This document shows, piece by piece, positions 56,401-64,000 of a stretch of 64,000 bases of DNA; the first letter of the stretch is position 1, and each line of letters begins with the position of its first letter. The DNA comes from Alteribacillus sp. YIM 98480 (lineage in GTDB: Bacteria; Bacillota; Bacilli; Bacillales; Marinococcaceae), in contig NZ_VTOK01000013.1 in the NCBI RefSeq assembly GCF_009765375.1, forward strand, positions 62,001 through 126,000. Direction: 5' to 3'. The notes under the pieces are model-generated. The model did not search any database and was not told the DNA's origin. It saw only the letters and a list, made by a program, of their open reading frames with translations. The translations under genes and the position numbers were made by a program.

Positions 56401-57774
56401 AACTATACAAAAGAGCTGTTTGGAGAAGACAGTGTTTACCGTGCTGGTACGATTGGAACAGTAGCAGATAAAACAGCTTATGGTTTTGTTAAAGGCTACC
56501 AAGGAGATTTGGATATTCATTACCGAGGGGCAGAAATCGATAGACTGGTTTCCGGATGTACAGGGGTGAAACGCACAACAGGACAACATCCAGGCGGGAT
56601 TATCGTTGTCCCGGATGAATATGATATTCATGATTTCTGTCCGATTCAATTTCCGGCGGATGATAAGGGGTCAGAATGGAGAACAACACATTTTGACTTT
56701 CATTCCATTCACGATAATTTGTTAAAACTTGATATACTCGGTCACGATGATCCAACGGTGATTCGTATGCTTCAAGATCTGAGCGGGATAGATCCAAAAA
56801 CGATACCTACAGATGACGAAGAAGTTATGAAGATATTTAGCGGACCGGAAGTACTCGGAGTGACGCCAGAACAAATACTGTGTAAAACAGGAACATACGG
56901 TATACCTGAGTTCGGTACTAGGTTTGTTCGGCAGATGCTTGAAGAGACAAATCCAAGCACATTTTCGGAGCTTGTTCAAATATCCGGGCTGTCCCACGGG
57001 GCAGATGTGTGGCTTGGTAATGCACAGGAACTTATCCAAAGCGGTACGTGTGTGCTAAAAGATGTGATCGGCTGTCGTGATGACATTATGGTTTATCTCA
57101 TTTACAAAGGTGTGGAACACTCGCTCTCCTTTAAGATCATGGAATTTGTCCGAAAAGGCAGAGGACTGCAAGAAGAATGGGTAGAAGAAATGAAAAAGCA
57201 CGGCGTTCCTGATTGGTATATTGAATCGTGCCTGAAAATTAAATATATGTTCCCGAAAGCACACGCCGCAGCTTATGTGTTAATGGCTGTACGTATTGCT
57301 TATTTTAAAGTCCATTATCCTATATTATTTTATGCAGCTTACTTTACGGTCAGGGCCGATGACTTTGATCTGGGAACAATGGTTAAAGGAGCTGCTTCTA
57401 TCCGAAGCAGAATTGAGGAAATTCAAGCGAAAGGTCTGGACGCTTCACCAAAAGAAAAAAGTTTAGTAACAGTATTAGAGCTGGCGCTTGAAATGTGTGA
57501 AAGAGGATTTACTTTTCAAAAAGTAGATTTGTACCGCTCGAAAGCAACAGAGTTTGTTGTTGATGGGGACAGCTTAATTCCTCCATTTAACGCGCTCGAC
57601 GGGGTAGGTACGAACGCGGCGGTTAATATTGAAAAAGCTAGAGAAGCTGGAGAATTTTTGTCTAAAGAAGACTTGCAGCAGCGGAGTAAAGCAACAAAAA
57701 CAGTTATTGAGCATTTAGATTTACATGGTTGTCTTGAAGGTCTGCCCGACTCAAATCAACTATCTCTTTTTTAA
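53476..57774 (+). CDS. polC: DNA polymerase III PolC-type (Gram-positive replicative polymerase)
   Basis: Main replicative polymerase of low-GC Gram-positives. Domains in order: N-terminal part (1-220), OB-fold (about 235-325), a PHP domain split by the exonuclease ([13 protein letters not shown] near 335), a 3'-5' DEDDh exonuclease ([10 protein letters not shown] near 418 to [14 protein letters not shown]), then the polymerase with a four-cysteine zinc site ([10 protein letters not shown] and CEQCG, about 905-937), [13 protein letters not shown] with catalytic acids, and [23 protein letters not shown] 53476 (MSTEENQ, 1432 residues) has GGGGAGGAT about 9 bases upstream; the frame is open from 53455. 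Confidence 0.97.
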   Translation: MSTEENQIRKDRFQLLLQQIMMPKDVIDEHFKGGKVDKLTIWKEEKKWHFRFTLLTPLPYEAFLQLEERITRAFQQIASVQFSISYEQEVLPLSNIPSYWPSIINRLEGLAPYVRQRLNGRTPTITGNKLTIICKNEAEGAALERRLHEPLNEILAEFGFPTCQIETKVETSAEEVAQFEEKKKQEDRSKIVQAMMEKKKQEKQAQEENKVKTLQIGYPIKDEPVPLETIQEEERRMTVQGYVFEAETRELRSGRTLLTFKITDYTDSILVKMFSRDKEDVPQFEALKKGMWLKVRGGVQNDTFVRDLVMIANDIIQIQPEIRTDEAEEKRVELHAHTVMSQMDATVTASQYVEKAAEWGHEAVAITDHGVVQAFPEAYNAAQKHGIKVLYGMEANLVDDGVPIAYNEADRNLYDDTFVVFDVETTGLSVVYDTIIELAAVKVKDGEIVDRFESFANPHEKLSDTIIDLTGITDDMVENAPEVSTVLKDFKEFTDDAVLVAHNASFDMGFLNEGYKKANIETAENPVIDTLELGRFLYPQLKNHRLNTLCKKFDIELVSHHRAIYDAEATGYLLWKMVKDAIEKGINRHYELNKNMGQGDFHRLRPSHCTLIAENQEGLKNLYKLVSMSHIDYFFRTPRIPRSKLQKHRKGILVGSGCDKGEVFETMMQKSGDEAKKAAEFYDYLEVQPPGNYSHLVEKELLRNEDAIYDILKKIITLGEELGKPVIATGNAHYMEPEDHVYRKILIASQGGANPLNKQTLPQVHFKTTNEMIESFSFLEADTARSIVIDNARELAARVEEIHPIPDELYTPNIEGSDQEIREMSYGMAKSIYGDPLPEIVEKRLEKELESIIGHGFAVIYLISQKLVKKSLDDGYLVGSRGSVGSSFVATMTEITEVNPLPPHYVCPSCKHSHFFNDGSVGSGFDLPDKECEQCGTSYVKDGQDIPFETFLGFKGDKVPDIDLNFSGEYQPIAHNYTKELFGEDSVYRAGTIGTVADKTAYGFVKGYQGDLDIHYRGAEIDRLVSGCTGVKRTTGQHPGGIIVVPDEYDIHDFCPIQFPADDKGSEWRTTHFDFHSIHDNLLKLDILGHDDPTVIRMLQDLSGIDPKTIPTDDEEVMKIFSGPEVLGVTPEQILCKTGTYGIPEFGTRFVRQMLEETNPSTFSELVQISGLSHGADVWLGNAQELIQSGTCVLKDVIGCRDDIMVYLIYKGVEHSLSFKIMEFVRKGRGLQEEWVEEMKKHGVPDWYIESCLKIKYMFPKAHAAAYVLMAVRIAYFKVHYPILFYAAYFTVRADDFDLGTMVKGAASIRSRIEEIQAKGLDASPKEKSLVTVLELALEMCERGFTFQKVDLYRSKATEFVVDGDSLIPPFNALDGVGTNAAVNIEKAREAGEFLSKEDLQQRSKATKTVIEHLDLHGCLEGLPDSNQLSLF

Positions 57775-58016
57775 GCAATATAACTTTTTTACATGCGGCG
57801 TGTTCTGTCTATCCTTAACAACTCGCCGCTCGGGTGCATGAAATAATGGATCATTTGCTGTAGAAAGAGCTTGATATTCAACCTTAGCCCAACTTCCTTT
57901 ATTAGGGAGCTTCCGTTTTCTTAGAAATGGCGTCATTTGTCGAAACCGGAGTATGTTGCATTCTATGGCAGAGTGTGGTAGTCTTTTTGATGGATACTTC
58001 AAATATGCACGGGGCG

Positions 58017-58043
58017 AAGAGTGGGTAATTACCCACTCTTTCG
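58017..58043 (+). terminator. 24-bp perfect palindrome, possible polC terminator
   Basis: AAGAGTGGGTAA joined directly to TTACCCACTCTT, followed by TCGTTTG. As RNA it would fold as a stem of about 10 bp with a 4-base loop and a weak T tract. It lies 240 bases after the polC stop. Confidence 0.55.
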
Positions 58044-58126
58044 TTTGCAATTATAGCATTCTTTTAAGATACTGGTTCACACACATGTAAAGACTTAAAT
58101 TGATCCATACTAAGAAAATCCTTGTT

Positions 58127-58170
58127 TTATACTTTAAGAATGTTAACAATGTTAAAAGATCAAAGTATAA
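58127..58170. repeat. Dispersed inverted-repeat element, copy 3
   Basis: Perfect arms TTATACTTT (58127-58135) and AAAGTATAA (58162-58170) with 26 bases between them, including the palindrome-like TTAACAATGTTAA. Followed closely by the CCGCCA-TT-TGGCGG hairpin (58186-58199). Same family as 177-221 and 16202-16248. Confidence 0.6.
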
Positions 58171-58370
58171 GCAAAACTACGACTTCCGCCATTTGGCGGT
58201 AAGGATTACCTGTGTTTTTGAATTCTGCGTTGCTTCCTGTACCGGGTCATTTAGCATGGCTGTTGATAATAACATGAATGATGCATTTAAAGGCATCGCG
58301 CCCCCTTCACGTTTCTAGAAGAAAATGTCACATGCTTTTCTAACACTGTATAGAAAGCACGGCATTCATT

Positions 58371-58483
58371 CGCCATAAGAACTCGTCGACAAGCCGAGTT
58401 TTTCTAATACTTTTGGAAAAAATTTAACTTTGCACTAAGGCTTCCGTCATAAGGAATTGGCGGCAAGCCAAGTTTTTCTAATA
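58371..58483. repeat. Imperfect tandem repeat with two terminator-like hairpins before rimP
   Basis: CCATAAGAACTCGTCGACAA onwards (58373-) and TCATAAGGAATTGGCGGCAA onwards (58447-) repeat with a 74-base period. Each has a short stem (AACTCG/CGAGTT; TTGGC/GCCAA) followed by GTTTTTCTAATA. The stretch between them (AATACTTTTGG to CACTAAGG, 58406-58440) resembles the repeat at 16202. The second unit ends at the rimP ribosome site. Confidence 0.65.
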
Positions 58484-58495
58484 AGGAGGCAGGAA

Positions 58496-58966
58496 ATGAG
58501 TGAAAGAATAAAAGATACAGCATCCAGACTGGCACAGCCTGTTTTAGAAGAAATGAATTTAGAATTAATTGATGTGGAATATAAAAAAGAAGGAAAAAAT
58601 TGGTTTTTACGCGTGTTTATAGATGGTGAAAAAGGCGTTGATATCGAAGACTGCGGAAAAGTAAGCGAGCGTCTTAGTGAACAACTTGATAAAGAAGATC
58701 CGATTCAAGGAATGTACTATCTTGAAGTCTCTTCTCCAGGTGCTGAGCGTCCATTAAAAGATGATAAAGACATTGCCAGGTCGATTGGCAAGCATGTTTA
58801 TGTTACTACTTATGAAGCCATTGATGGAGAGAAAGCATTTGAAGGTGTACTTAAAGACTTTGATGGAGAAATATTAACGATCGAAGGGAAAGCAAAGCAA
58901 AAGACAGTGACGTATACTGTTCCATACAACAAGGTGGCAAAAGCACGACTAGCTGTCCAATTTTAA
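58496..58966 (+). CDS. rimP: Ribosome maturation factor RimP
   Basis: Assists maturation of the 30S subunit. The blocks [40 protein letters not shown] and [20 protein letters not shown] are diagnostic. ATG 58496 (MSERIKDT, 156 residues) has AAGGAGG about 6 bases upstream; the frame is open from 58457, but that region is the terminator-like repeat. First gene of the conserved rimP-nusA-rnpM-ylxQ-infB-ylxP-rbfA operon. Confidence 0.95.
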   Translation: MSERIKDTASRLAQPVLEEMNLELIDVEYKKEGKNWFLRVFIDGEKGVDIEDCGKVSERLSEQLDKEDPIQGMYYLEVSSPGAERPLKDDKDIARSIGKHVYVTTYEAIDGEKAFEGVLKDFDGEILTIEGKAKQKTVTYTVPYNKVAKARLAVQF

Positions 58967-59022
58967 GAAGATACCGGATCTAATAGAAGGACCAGCCGGT
59001 AAAAAAGGGGGAACCAAAGTCC

Positions 59023-60186
59023 ATGAACAGTGATTTTATGGATGCGCTAACGACATTAGAAACGGATAAAGGCATTGAAAAAGAAATTATTTTAGAAGCC
59101 ATAGAAGCGGCCTTGATTTCTGCATATAAACGAAACTTTAACCAGGCTCAAAACGTACGGGTTTCTATAAACCGTGAAAACGGAAGCATTCGGGTGTTTG
59201 CCCGTAAAGAAGTGGTAGAAGAAGTATTTGATCCTCGACTTGAGATTTCGCTTGAAGCAGCCAAAGACATGAATCCTAACTATGAACTAGATGATGTGGT
59301 TGAGCTTGAGGTGACGCCGAAAAATTTCGGAAGAATTGCTGCTCAAACTGCGAAACAAGTAGTTACTCAGCGAGTGCGTGAAGCGGAAAGAAGCATCATT
59401 TATTCAGACTTTATTGATCGTGAAGAAGATATTATGACTGGGATTGTGCAGCGCCAGGACAACCGTTTTATTTACGTTGACCTTGGGAAAGTAGAAGCAT
59501 TGCTCCCACAGGGAGAACAAATGCCAAATGAAACATATAAACACAACGACCGGATTAAAGCGTATATAACAAAAGTGGAGAAAACTACGAAAGGACCGCA
59601 AATTCTTATATCCCGTAGTCACCCAGGGCTTTTGAAACGACTGTTTGAGCTTGAAGTGCCAGAGATTTATGACGGAACCGTAGAAATATTATCGGTGGCT
59701 AGAGAAGCCGGCGACCGCTCTAAAATCTCTGTGTATGCAGAAGATCCAGATGTGGATCCGGTTGGAGCTTGTGTTGGACCAAAAGGGCAGCGTGTTCAAG
59801 CTATTGTTGATGAACTGAAAGGAGAAAAAATCGATATTGTTCATTGGTCCGAGGACACTTTTGAATATGTTTCCAATGCATTAAGTCCATCCAAAGTTCT
59901 TGACGTACAGGTGGATGATGAGGAAAAAAGCACGCTTGTTATCGTTCCGGATTATCAACTTTCACTTGCTATTGGTAAACGAGGTCAAAATGCTAGACTG
60001 GCAGCAAAGTTAACAGGGTGGAAAATTGATATTAAAAGCGAATCAGAAGCAGAAGAACTTGGCCTTTATGACCCAAATGCCCCTGCTTCTAAACGAAATA
60101 TAGAAGAATCGGACGAGCTTCTTGAAAATGATGAAGCTCTGGCTTTTGAAGACAGCAGTGATGAAGAATATATAGAAGAAGATTGA
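59023..60186 (+). CDS. nusA: Transcription termination/antitermination protein NusA
   Basis: RNA-polymerase-associated factor that modulates pausing and intrinsic termination. N-terminal polymerase-binding domain (about 1-125), S1 domain (about 135-200) with DIMTGIVQRQDNRFIYVDLG, KH1 with DPVGACVGPKGQRVQAIVDE and KH2 with LAIGKRGQNARLAAKLTGWK. The tail is acidic (ENDEALAFEDSSDEEYIEED). There are no C-terminal acidic repeat domains of the E. coli type, as usual in Bacillus. The length is 387. AAGGGGGAACC precedes the start. Confidence 0.97.
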   Translation: MNSDFMDALTTLETDKGIEKEIILEAIEAALISAYKRNFNQAQNVRVSINRENGSIRVFARKEVVEEVFDPRLEISLEAAKDMNPNYELDDVVELEVTPKNFGRIAAQTAKQVVTQRVREAERSIIYSDFIDREEDIMTGIVQRQDNRFIYVDLGKVEALLPQGEQMPNETYKHNDRIKAYITKVEKTTKGPQILISRSHPGLLKRLFELEVPEIYDGTVEILSVAREAGDRSKISVYAEDPDVDPVGACVGPKGQRVQAIVDELKGEKIDIVHWSEDTFEYVSNALSPSKVLDVQVDDEEKSTLVIVPDYQLSLAIGKRGQNARLAAKLTGWKIDIKSESEAEELGLYDPNAPASKRNIEESDELLENDEALAFEDSSDEEYIEED

Positions 60187-60210
60187 TGGGTGGAAAAGGA
60201 GCGAAGAACC

Positions 60211-60480
60211 TTGAAAAAGAAAAAGCCTATACGAAAATGCATTGTGACAGGTGAAGCGAAAGAGAAAAAAGAACTCGTTCGTATTGTAAGGGACCCGGAC
60301 GGTAATGTCTTTGTGGACCACACTGGCAAAAAAAACGGCCGCGGCGCTTATTTAACTAATGATGAACAATGCTTTCTTCAGGCCAAAAAGAAAGATGCTC
60401 TCTCCCGTCATTTAAATACACAAGTTTCTCCGGAGGTTTATGAACGCCTGCTTGAGGAAAGAAAGAAAGGAACGAAATAA
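60211..60480 (+). CDS. rnpM: RNase P modulator RnpM (YlxR)
   Basis: Small RNA-binding protein; in B. subtilis it binds the P RNA and modulates RNase P. The family signature is PIRKCIVTGEAKEKKELVRI, then VDHTGKKNGRGAYLTNDEQC, with the GRGAY motif. Start: TTG at 60211 (MKKKKPIRK, 89 residues) has AAAGGAGCG 7-8 bases upstream; an in-frame GTG at 60190 precedes that site. The stop overlaps ylxQ by one base. Confidence 0.92.
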   Translation: MKKKKPIRKCIVTGEAKEKKELVRIVRDPDGNVFVDHTGKKNGRGAYLTNDEQCFLQAKKKDALSRHLNTQVSPEVYERLLEERKKGTK

Positions 60481-60782
60481 TGAACGATTCTTTTCACTCC
60501 TTCCTCGGACTTGCCGCTAGAGCTGGTAAATTAAAGACGGGAGAAGAAACAGTACTGAAAGAGATAAGAAATCAGTCTCTTCATCTTGTCATTATGGCCG
60601 GAGATGCTTCACCAAATACACAAAAAAAATTCAAAGATAAGTCCAGCTATTATCAAGTGCCGCTCTTCATTGCAGGCGATCGGGACTCACTCGGTCATGC
60701 TATTGGAAAAAATAGCCGTGTGATCATTGGCGTTACAGATAAAGGGTTTGCCAAAAAGCTGATCTCAATGCTGGATTATTAG
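60480..60782 (+). CDS. ylxQ: L7Ae-family ribosomal protein YlxQ
   Basis: Putative K-turn RNA-binding protein of the L7Ae/L30e/S12e/Gadd45 family. The 100 residues contain FLGLAARAGKLKTGEETVLK, VIMAGDASPNTQKKFKDKSS and the C-terminal GVTDKGFAKKLISML. The N-terminal RAGKL-TGE motif is the RNA-binding signature. It starts at the last base of rnpM and is followed by infB with its ribosome site right after the stop. Confidence 0.94.
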   Translation: MNDSFHSFLGLAARAGKLKTGEETVLKEIRNQSLHLVIMAGDASPNTQKKFKDKSSYYQVPLFIAGDRDSLGHAIGKNSRVIIGVTDKGFAKKLISMLDY

Positions 60783-60800
60783 AAGGTGGAGGTTATGCTT

Positions 60801-62915
60801 ATGAAAAAAATGAGAGTTTATGAATATGCGAAATCGGTTAATAAATCAAGCAAGGAAATAGTAGAACAATTAAAAAATATGGATGTGAACGTTTCAAACC
60901 ACATGTCTGTCATAGATGAAAACACTGTTGCAAAGCTGGAAGGAAAAACAAACAACAGTCAAGAGAATAAGCCAAAACCAGAAAATAAACAGCCTTCCAG
61001 CCAAAAAAGTGAACGAGGAGATAAAAAGAAAAATAATATGAATAAAACAAAAAAAGAGAACAACCAAAACAAACAAAATAAAAACAATGCAAAAAAAGGA
61101 AAAAAACATAAAAAAGACAATCGTCAGCAGCGCTTTCAAGATTCTAAACAACAACAAGCTGTACCAGAAAAGGTCACGTACAGCGGATCGCTGACTGTTG
61201 GAGAGTTGGCGGAGAAATTAAACAAGGATTCTTCAGAATTAATTAAAAAACTTATGTTTCTCGGGGTAATGGCAACCAAAAATGAAGATTTAGAAAAAGA
61301 AACCATTGAACTTATTGCAGAAGATTACGGGGTAGAAGTAGAAGAGGAAATAGAAATTGATGAACTTGGTATTGAAACGCAAGTCGAAGAAGACGATCCG
61401 GCTAAATTAGAAGAACGTCCACCTGTTGTTACAATTATGGGCCATGTCGACCACGGGAAAACAACACTATTAGATTCTATCCGTCATACAAAAGTTACCG
61501 CTGGAGAAGCAGGCGGGATTACACAGCATATTGGTGCCTATCAAGTAAGAGAAGACGGAAAAAAAATTACGTTTTTAGATACACCTGGTCACGCCGCTTT
61601 TACGACGATGCGTGCTAGAGGTGCTCAAGTAACTGATATTACTATACTAGTGGTTGCTGCAGACGATGGAGTTATGCCGCAGACAAAAGAAGCCATTAAC
61701 CACGCAAAAGCAGCTGAAGTACCGATTATTGTAGCTGTAAACAAGATGGATAAAGAAGGGGCTAACCCGGATCGAGTCATGCAGGAGTTAACAGAGTTTG
61801 AACTTGTGCCAGAAGCTTGGGGAGGCGACACTATCTATGTAAATGTTTCTGCTTTAAAAGGGGACGGCATAGATGAACTTCTGGAAATGATCTTACTTGT
61901 TGCCGAAGTAGAAGAGTTAAAAGCTAACCCTGATAAACGAGCACGGGGCACAGTGGTTGAAGCAGAATTGGATAAAGGACGGGGCCCTGTTGCTACGCTG
62001 TTAGTCCAAGAAGGTACAATGAAAGTCGGCGATCCAATCGTTGTCGGAAATACGTATGGAAAAATACGTGCCATGGTAAACGACCTAGGGAAACGTGAAA
62101 AATCAGCAGGACCGTCTACCCCCGTTGAGATTACTGGTTTAAACGGTGTCCCAAATGCAGGGGATCAATTTGTTATTTTTGAAGATGAAAAGAAAGCTCG
62201 TCAATTTGGTGAAGCAAGAGCAAACCGGGCTCGCGAAGAAGAAAGAAATCAAACATCGAAAGTGAGCATTGACGATTTATTTGATCAAATCCAAGAGGGC
62301 GACGTCAAAGAGATTAATGTTATTGTTAAGGCGGATGTGCAAGGCTCTGTCGAAGCAGTGAAAGGTTCTTTGGAGAAGATTAATGTAGAAGGCGTCAAGA
62401 TTAACATTATTCATGCTGGCGCTGGTGCCATTGCTGAATCGGATGTCATTCTTGCTTCTGCTTCGAATGCGTTAATTATCGGCTTTAATGTAAGGCCTGA
62501 TGCGAATGCAAAACGAACAGCTGAATCGGAAAAAGTTGACATTCGACTGCACCGTGTTATTTATGATGCCATTGAAGAAATTGAATCTGCCATGAAAGGT
62601 ATGCTCGATCCAGAATACGAGGAAAAAGTTATCGGGCAGGTAGAAGTGCGCCAGCTCTTTAAAGTATCTCGTATTGGAACTATCGCAGGGAGCTATGTAT
62701 TAGAAGGAAAAATTACAAGAGATTCTACCGTGCGATTAATTCGTGATGGTGTTGTCATCTATGAAGGAAACTTAAACGCGTTAAAACGGTTTAAAGATGA
62801 CGTAAAAGAAGTAGCTGCTGGGTATGAATGCGGGATTACGCTGCAAAATTATAACGATGTAAAAGAAGGCGACATTATTGAAGCTTACATCATGGAGGAA
62901 ATTAAACGCGCATGA
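60801..62915 (+). CDS. infB: Translation initiation factor IF-2
   Basis: GTPase that brings initiator tRNA to the 30S subunit and promotes subunit joining. N-terminal IF2-N motifs [20 protein letters not shown] and a second copy at [20 protein letters not shown] flank a lysine/asparagine/glutamine-rich linker (about 50-120). The G-domain P-loop [12 protein letters not shown] is near residue 214, with DTPGHAAF and NKMDK. C-terminal domains bind fMet-tRNA. ATG 60801 (MKKMRVYEY, 704 residues) has GGTGGAGG 8 bases upstream; in-frame codons at 60786 and 60795 lie on that site. Confidence 0.96.
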   Translation: MKKMRVYEYAKSVNKSSKEIVEQLKNMDVNVSNHMSVIDENTVAKLEGKTNNSQENKPKPENKQPSSQKSERGDKKKNNMNKTKKENNQNKQNKNNAKKGKKHKKDNRQQRFQDSKQQQAVPEKVTYSGSLTVGELAEKLNKDSSELIKKLMFLGVMATKNEDLEKETIELIAEDYGVEVEEEIEIDELGIETQVEEDDPAKLEERPPVVTIMGHVDHGKTTLLDSIRHTKVTAGEAGGITQHIGAYQVREDGKKITFLDTPGHAAFTTMRARGAQVTDITILVVAADDGVMPQTKEAINHAKAAEVPIIVAVNKMDKEGANPDRVMQELTEFELVPEAWGGDTIYVNVSALKGDGIDELLEMILLVAEVEELKANPDKRARGTVVEAELDKGRGPVATLLVQEGTMKVGDPIVVGNTYGKIRAMVNDLGKREKSAGPSTPVEITGLNGVPNAGDQFVIFEDEKKARQFGEARANRAREEERNQTSKVSIDDLFDQIQEGDVKEINVIVKADVQGSVEAVKGSLEKINVEGVKINIIHAGAGAIAESDVILASASNALIIGFNVRPDANAKRTAESEKVDIRLHRVIYDAIEEIESAMKGMLDPEYEEKVIGQVEVRQLFKVSRIGTIAGSYVLEGKITRDSTVRLIRDGVVIYEGNLNALKRFKDDVKEVAAGYECGITLQNYNDVKEGDIIEAYIMEEIKRA

Positions 62916-63190
62916 TAGGAGCTGTACATTGTGAATGTCTAATTTATCAAGCCCAGTCGTTAAAAGAAAAGAGAGCAGTGCTAAAAAGTATAACTGCGCG
63001 ATTGAAGCAAAAGCTAAACGTATCGGCCGCCGAAATGGATTATCAAAATCTTTGGCAGCGCACAGCTATATCAGTTGTCACCATTAATCAAGAGAAACGC
63101 ATAGTGGAAAAAGAGCTGCAGGCAGCCCTTGATATGATAGACCAGATGCCAGAGATAGAGCGTACCGTAACAGAATACGAATGGCTTTAA
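62912..63190 (+). CDS. ylxP: DUF503 protein YlxP
   Basis: A 92-residue cytoplasmic protein of the DUF503 family, linked in B. subtilis to ribosome assembly factors by position and to RbfA-like functions by inference. It begins [20 protein letters not shown] and continues [20 protein letters not shown], the family core; [20 protein letters not shown] closes the fold. ATGA overlap with infB. It is followed 17 bases later by rbfA. Confidence 0.92.
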   Translation: MIGAVHCECLIYQAQSLKEKRAVLKSITARLKQKLNVSAAEMDYQNLWQRTAISVVTINQEKRIVEKELQAALDMIDQMPEIERTVTEYEWL

Positions 63191-63207
63191 TAAAGGAGGC
63201 AGCGGAT

Positions 63208-63558
63208 ATGAGCAATGTCAGAGCTGACCGTGTAGGCGAACAAATAAAAAAAGAACTAGCTGATATTTTAGCCCGTGAGGTGAAAGATCCACGTGTTCAA
63301 TTTGTAACGGTAACAGGAGTAGATGTAACTGGAGACCTCCAGCAGGCTAAAGTATTTGTAACTGTTCTTGGTGAAGAGAAAGATAAAGAAGAAACATTAA
63401 AAGCTTTACAAAAAGCAAGAGGGTTTATACGAAGTGAAATTGGTAATCGAGTACATTTGCGCAAAACCCCGGAAATTTCCTTTCAGTTTGATGAGTCCAT
63501 TGATTATGGGAACCGTATTGAAAGGTTATTAAGGGAAATAAATGAAGAAGAAAAGTAA
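63208..63558 (+). CDS. rbfA: Ribosome-binding factor A
   Basis: Binds 30S near the 16S 5' end for late maturation. The 116-residue protein begins [20 protein letters not shown] and has [20 protein letters not shown] and [19 protein letters not shown]-like text (here [16 protein letters not shown]), the family KH-type core. ATG 63208 has AAAGGAGGC upstream; an in-frame start at 63181 lies inside ylxP. A long terminator-type hairpin follows. Confidence 0.95.
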   Translation: MSNVRADRVGEQIKKELADILAREVKDPRVQFVTVTGVDVTGDLQQAKVFVTVLGEEKDKEETLKALQKARGFIRSEIGNRVHLRKTPEISFQFDESIDYGNRIERLLREINEEEK

Positions 63559-63580
63559 GGAAGATATTTCATAAGCTGCA

Positions 63581-63689
63581 AAGCTGTCTCTAAAGAAAAA
63601 ATGGATGTGTGATAAGGGTGCAGCACCTTTTTCGGGTCTGCTGCTTGCAGCCCCGGGACATCCTTCTTTGAAGACAGCTTCTTTTTTTC
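63581..63689 (+). terminator. Long branched hairpin with T tract between rbfA and truB
   Basis: Left arm AAGCTGTCT (63581-63589), AAAGAA (63592-63597), GGATGT (63603-63608) pairs with ACATCC (63658-63663), TTCTTT (63664-63669), AGACAGCTT (63672-63680). Two inner hairpins, GGTGC-A-GCACC and GCTGC-TT-GCAGC, fill the loop. CTTTTTTT follows. Much longer than a normal terminator. Confidence 0.8.
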
Positions 63690-63785
63690 GTATAGTATTA
63701 TAATATTTTTTTCGATAAACATTATAAGACAGCAATGATTTTTACCATAAAACCTTGGTGAATAGCTTAAGTAGGTGACATACAT

Positions 63786-64000
63786 ATGTTAAATGGTATC
63801 GTTCCGCTCTATAAACGAAAAGGCATGACTTCTCATGACTGTGTAACGAAATTAAGAAGAATGTATGAAACAAAAAAAGTTGGGCATACGGGTACATTGG
63901 ATCCGGATGTTGAAGGGGTACTCCCTATCTGTATTGGGAAAGCAACAAAAATCTCAGAATACATTACTTCCTTGCAAAAGCAGTATGAAGCTGAGATAAC
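63786..64000 (+). CDS. truB: tRNA pseudouridine-55 synthase TruB, N-terminal fragment
   Basis: Makes pseudouridine 55 in the T-loop of tRNAs. Only about 71 codons are inside the window; the gene runs off the right edge. It begins [20 protein letters not shown] and carries the catalytic [20 protein letters not shown] with the nucleophilic Asp39. AGGTGA lies 7 bases before the ATG. The preceding hairpin suggests its own promoter; TTGAAG (63668-63673) and TATAGT (63691-63696) are 17 bases apart but overlap the hairpin. Confidence 0.95.
   Translation, partial: MLNGIVPLYKRKGMTSHDCVTKLRRMYETKKVGHTGTLDPDVEGVLPICIGKATKISEYITSLQKQYEAEI

Larger units (their letters stand above)
57775..58495. other. 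721-bp gene-free region between polC and rimP
   Basis: I can support no gene here. The first 240 bases contain a 96-codon minus-strand frame (57760-58050) that lacks a ribosome site, starts at a TTG and overlaps the end of polC, so I reject it. A perfect palindrome lies at 58017-58040. From 58127 the region holds a TTATACTTT repeat, the hairpin CCGCCA-TT-TGGCGG (58186-58199), an imperfect hairpin around 58333-58358 and a tandem repeat of terminator-like hairpins up to the rimP ribosome site. No convincing rimP promoter was found. Confidence 0.7.

Noticed and set aside
57760-58050. 96-codon minus-strand open frame after polC
   Set aside because: It begins at a TTG with no ribosome site, overlaps the polC stop, and reads across the perfect palindrome. 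I recognise no family, so I treat it as chance or at most a relic.
58100-58318. 72-codon + strand frame in the polC-rimP gap
   Set aside because: It covers the repeat arms and the CCGCCA-TT-TGGCGG hairpin, has no ribosome site and no recognisable protein features.

Overview
The window is a continuous piece of a low-GC, Gram-positive chromosome of the Bacillaceae. Every confident gene is on the + strand. The gene order rplS-lepB-rbgA-rnhB-ylqG-ylqH-sucCD-dprA-topA-trmFO-xerC-clpQ-clpY-codY-(fla/che operon)-rpsB-tsf-pyrH-frr-uppS-cdsA-dxr-rseP-proS-polC-rimP-nusA-rnpM-ylxQ-infB-ylxP-rbfA-truB is the classic Bacillus arrangement. I cannot name a species; acidic proteins and intergenic repeats fit a halophilic or alkaliphilic Bacillaceae, but that is inference.

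Region 1 (1-16044): the 3' end of rplS, signal peptidase, ribosome-assembly GTPase RbgA, RNase HII, a FliK-like/FlhB-C-like pair (ylqG/ylqH), succinyl-CoA synthetase, then DNA uptake and topology genes (dprA, topA), the tRNA methylase trmFO, the recombinase xerC, the ClpQY protease and the nutritional regulator codY, closed by a textbook terminator.

Region 2 (16045-43847): a 727-bp gene-free stretch with repeats and a likely SigA promoter, then a 27-kb fla/che operon of 34 genes from flgB to swrB. It encodes the rod, hook, basal body, C-ring, type III export gate and ATPase, the positioning GTPases FlhF/FlhG, chemotaxis proteins CheY, FliY, CheB, CheC and CheD, sigma-D, FapA and SwrB. The expected cheA and cheW genes are absent from their usual place between cheB and cheC. 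Three small or poorly known proteins lie near the operon's end.

Region 3 (43848-57774): translation genes (rpsB, tsf, frr), UMP kinase, and envelope lipid and isoprenoid genes (uppS, cdsA, dxr), the site-2 protease RseP, prolyl-tRNA synthetase and replicative polymerase PolC. rpsB has a strong promoter and a structured leader. A branched RNA-like element and a second terminator lie between tsf and pyrH.

Region 4 (57775-64000): a 721-bp gene-free stretch with a 24-bp perfect palindrome and members of a dispersed repeat family, then the rimP-nusA-rnpM-ylxQ-infB-ylxP-rbfA transcription/translation operon, a long hairpin, and the 5' end of truB, which runs off the window.

I see no CRISPR array, prophage, intact insertion sequence, tRNA or rRNA. 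The most interesting leads are regulatory or structural: a stem-loop between the Shine-Dalgarno and start of swrD, the tsf-pyrH RNA element, the rpsB leader, the repeat family whose terminator-like hairpins abut rimP, the missing cheA/cheW, and the odd start region of dprA. I found no clear new multi-gene system.
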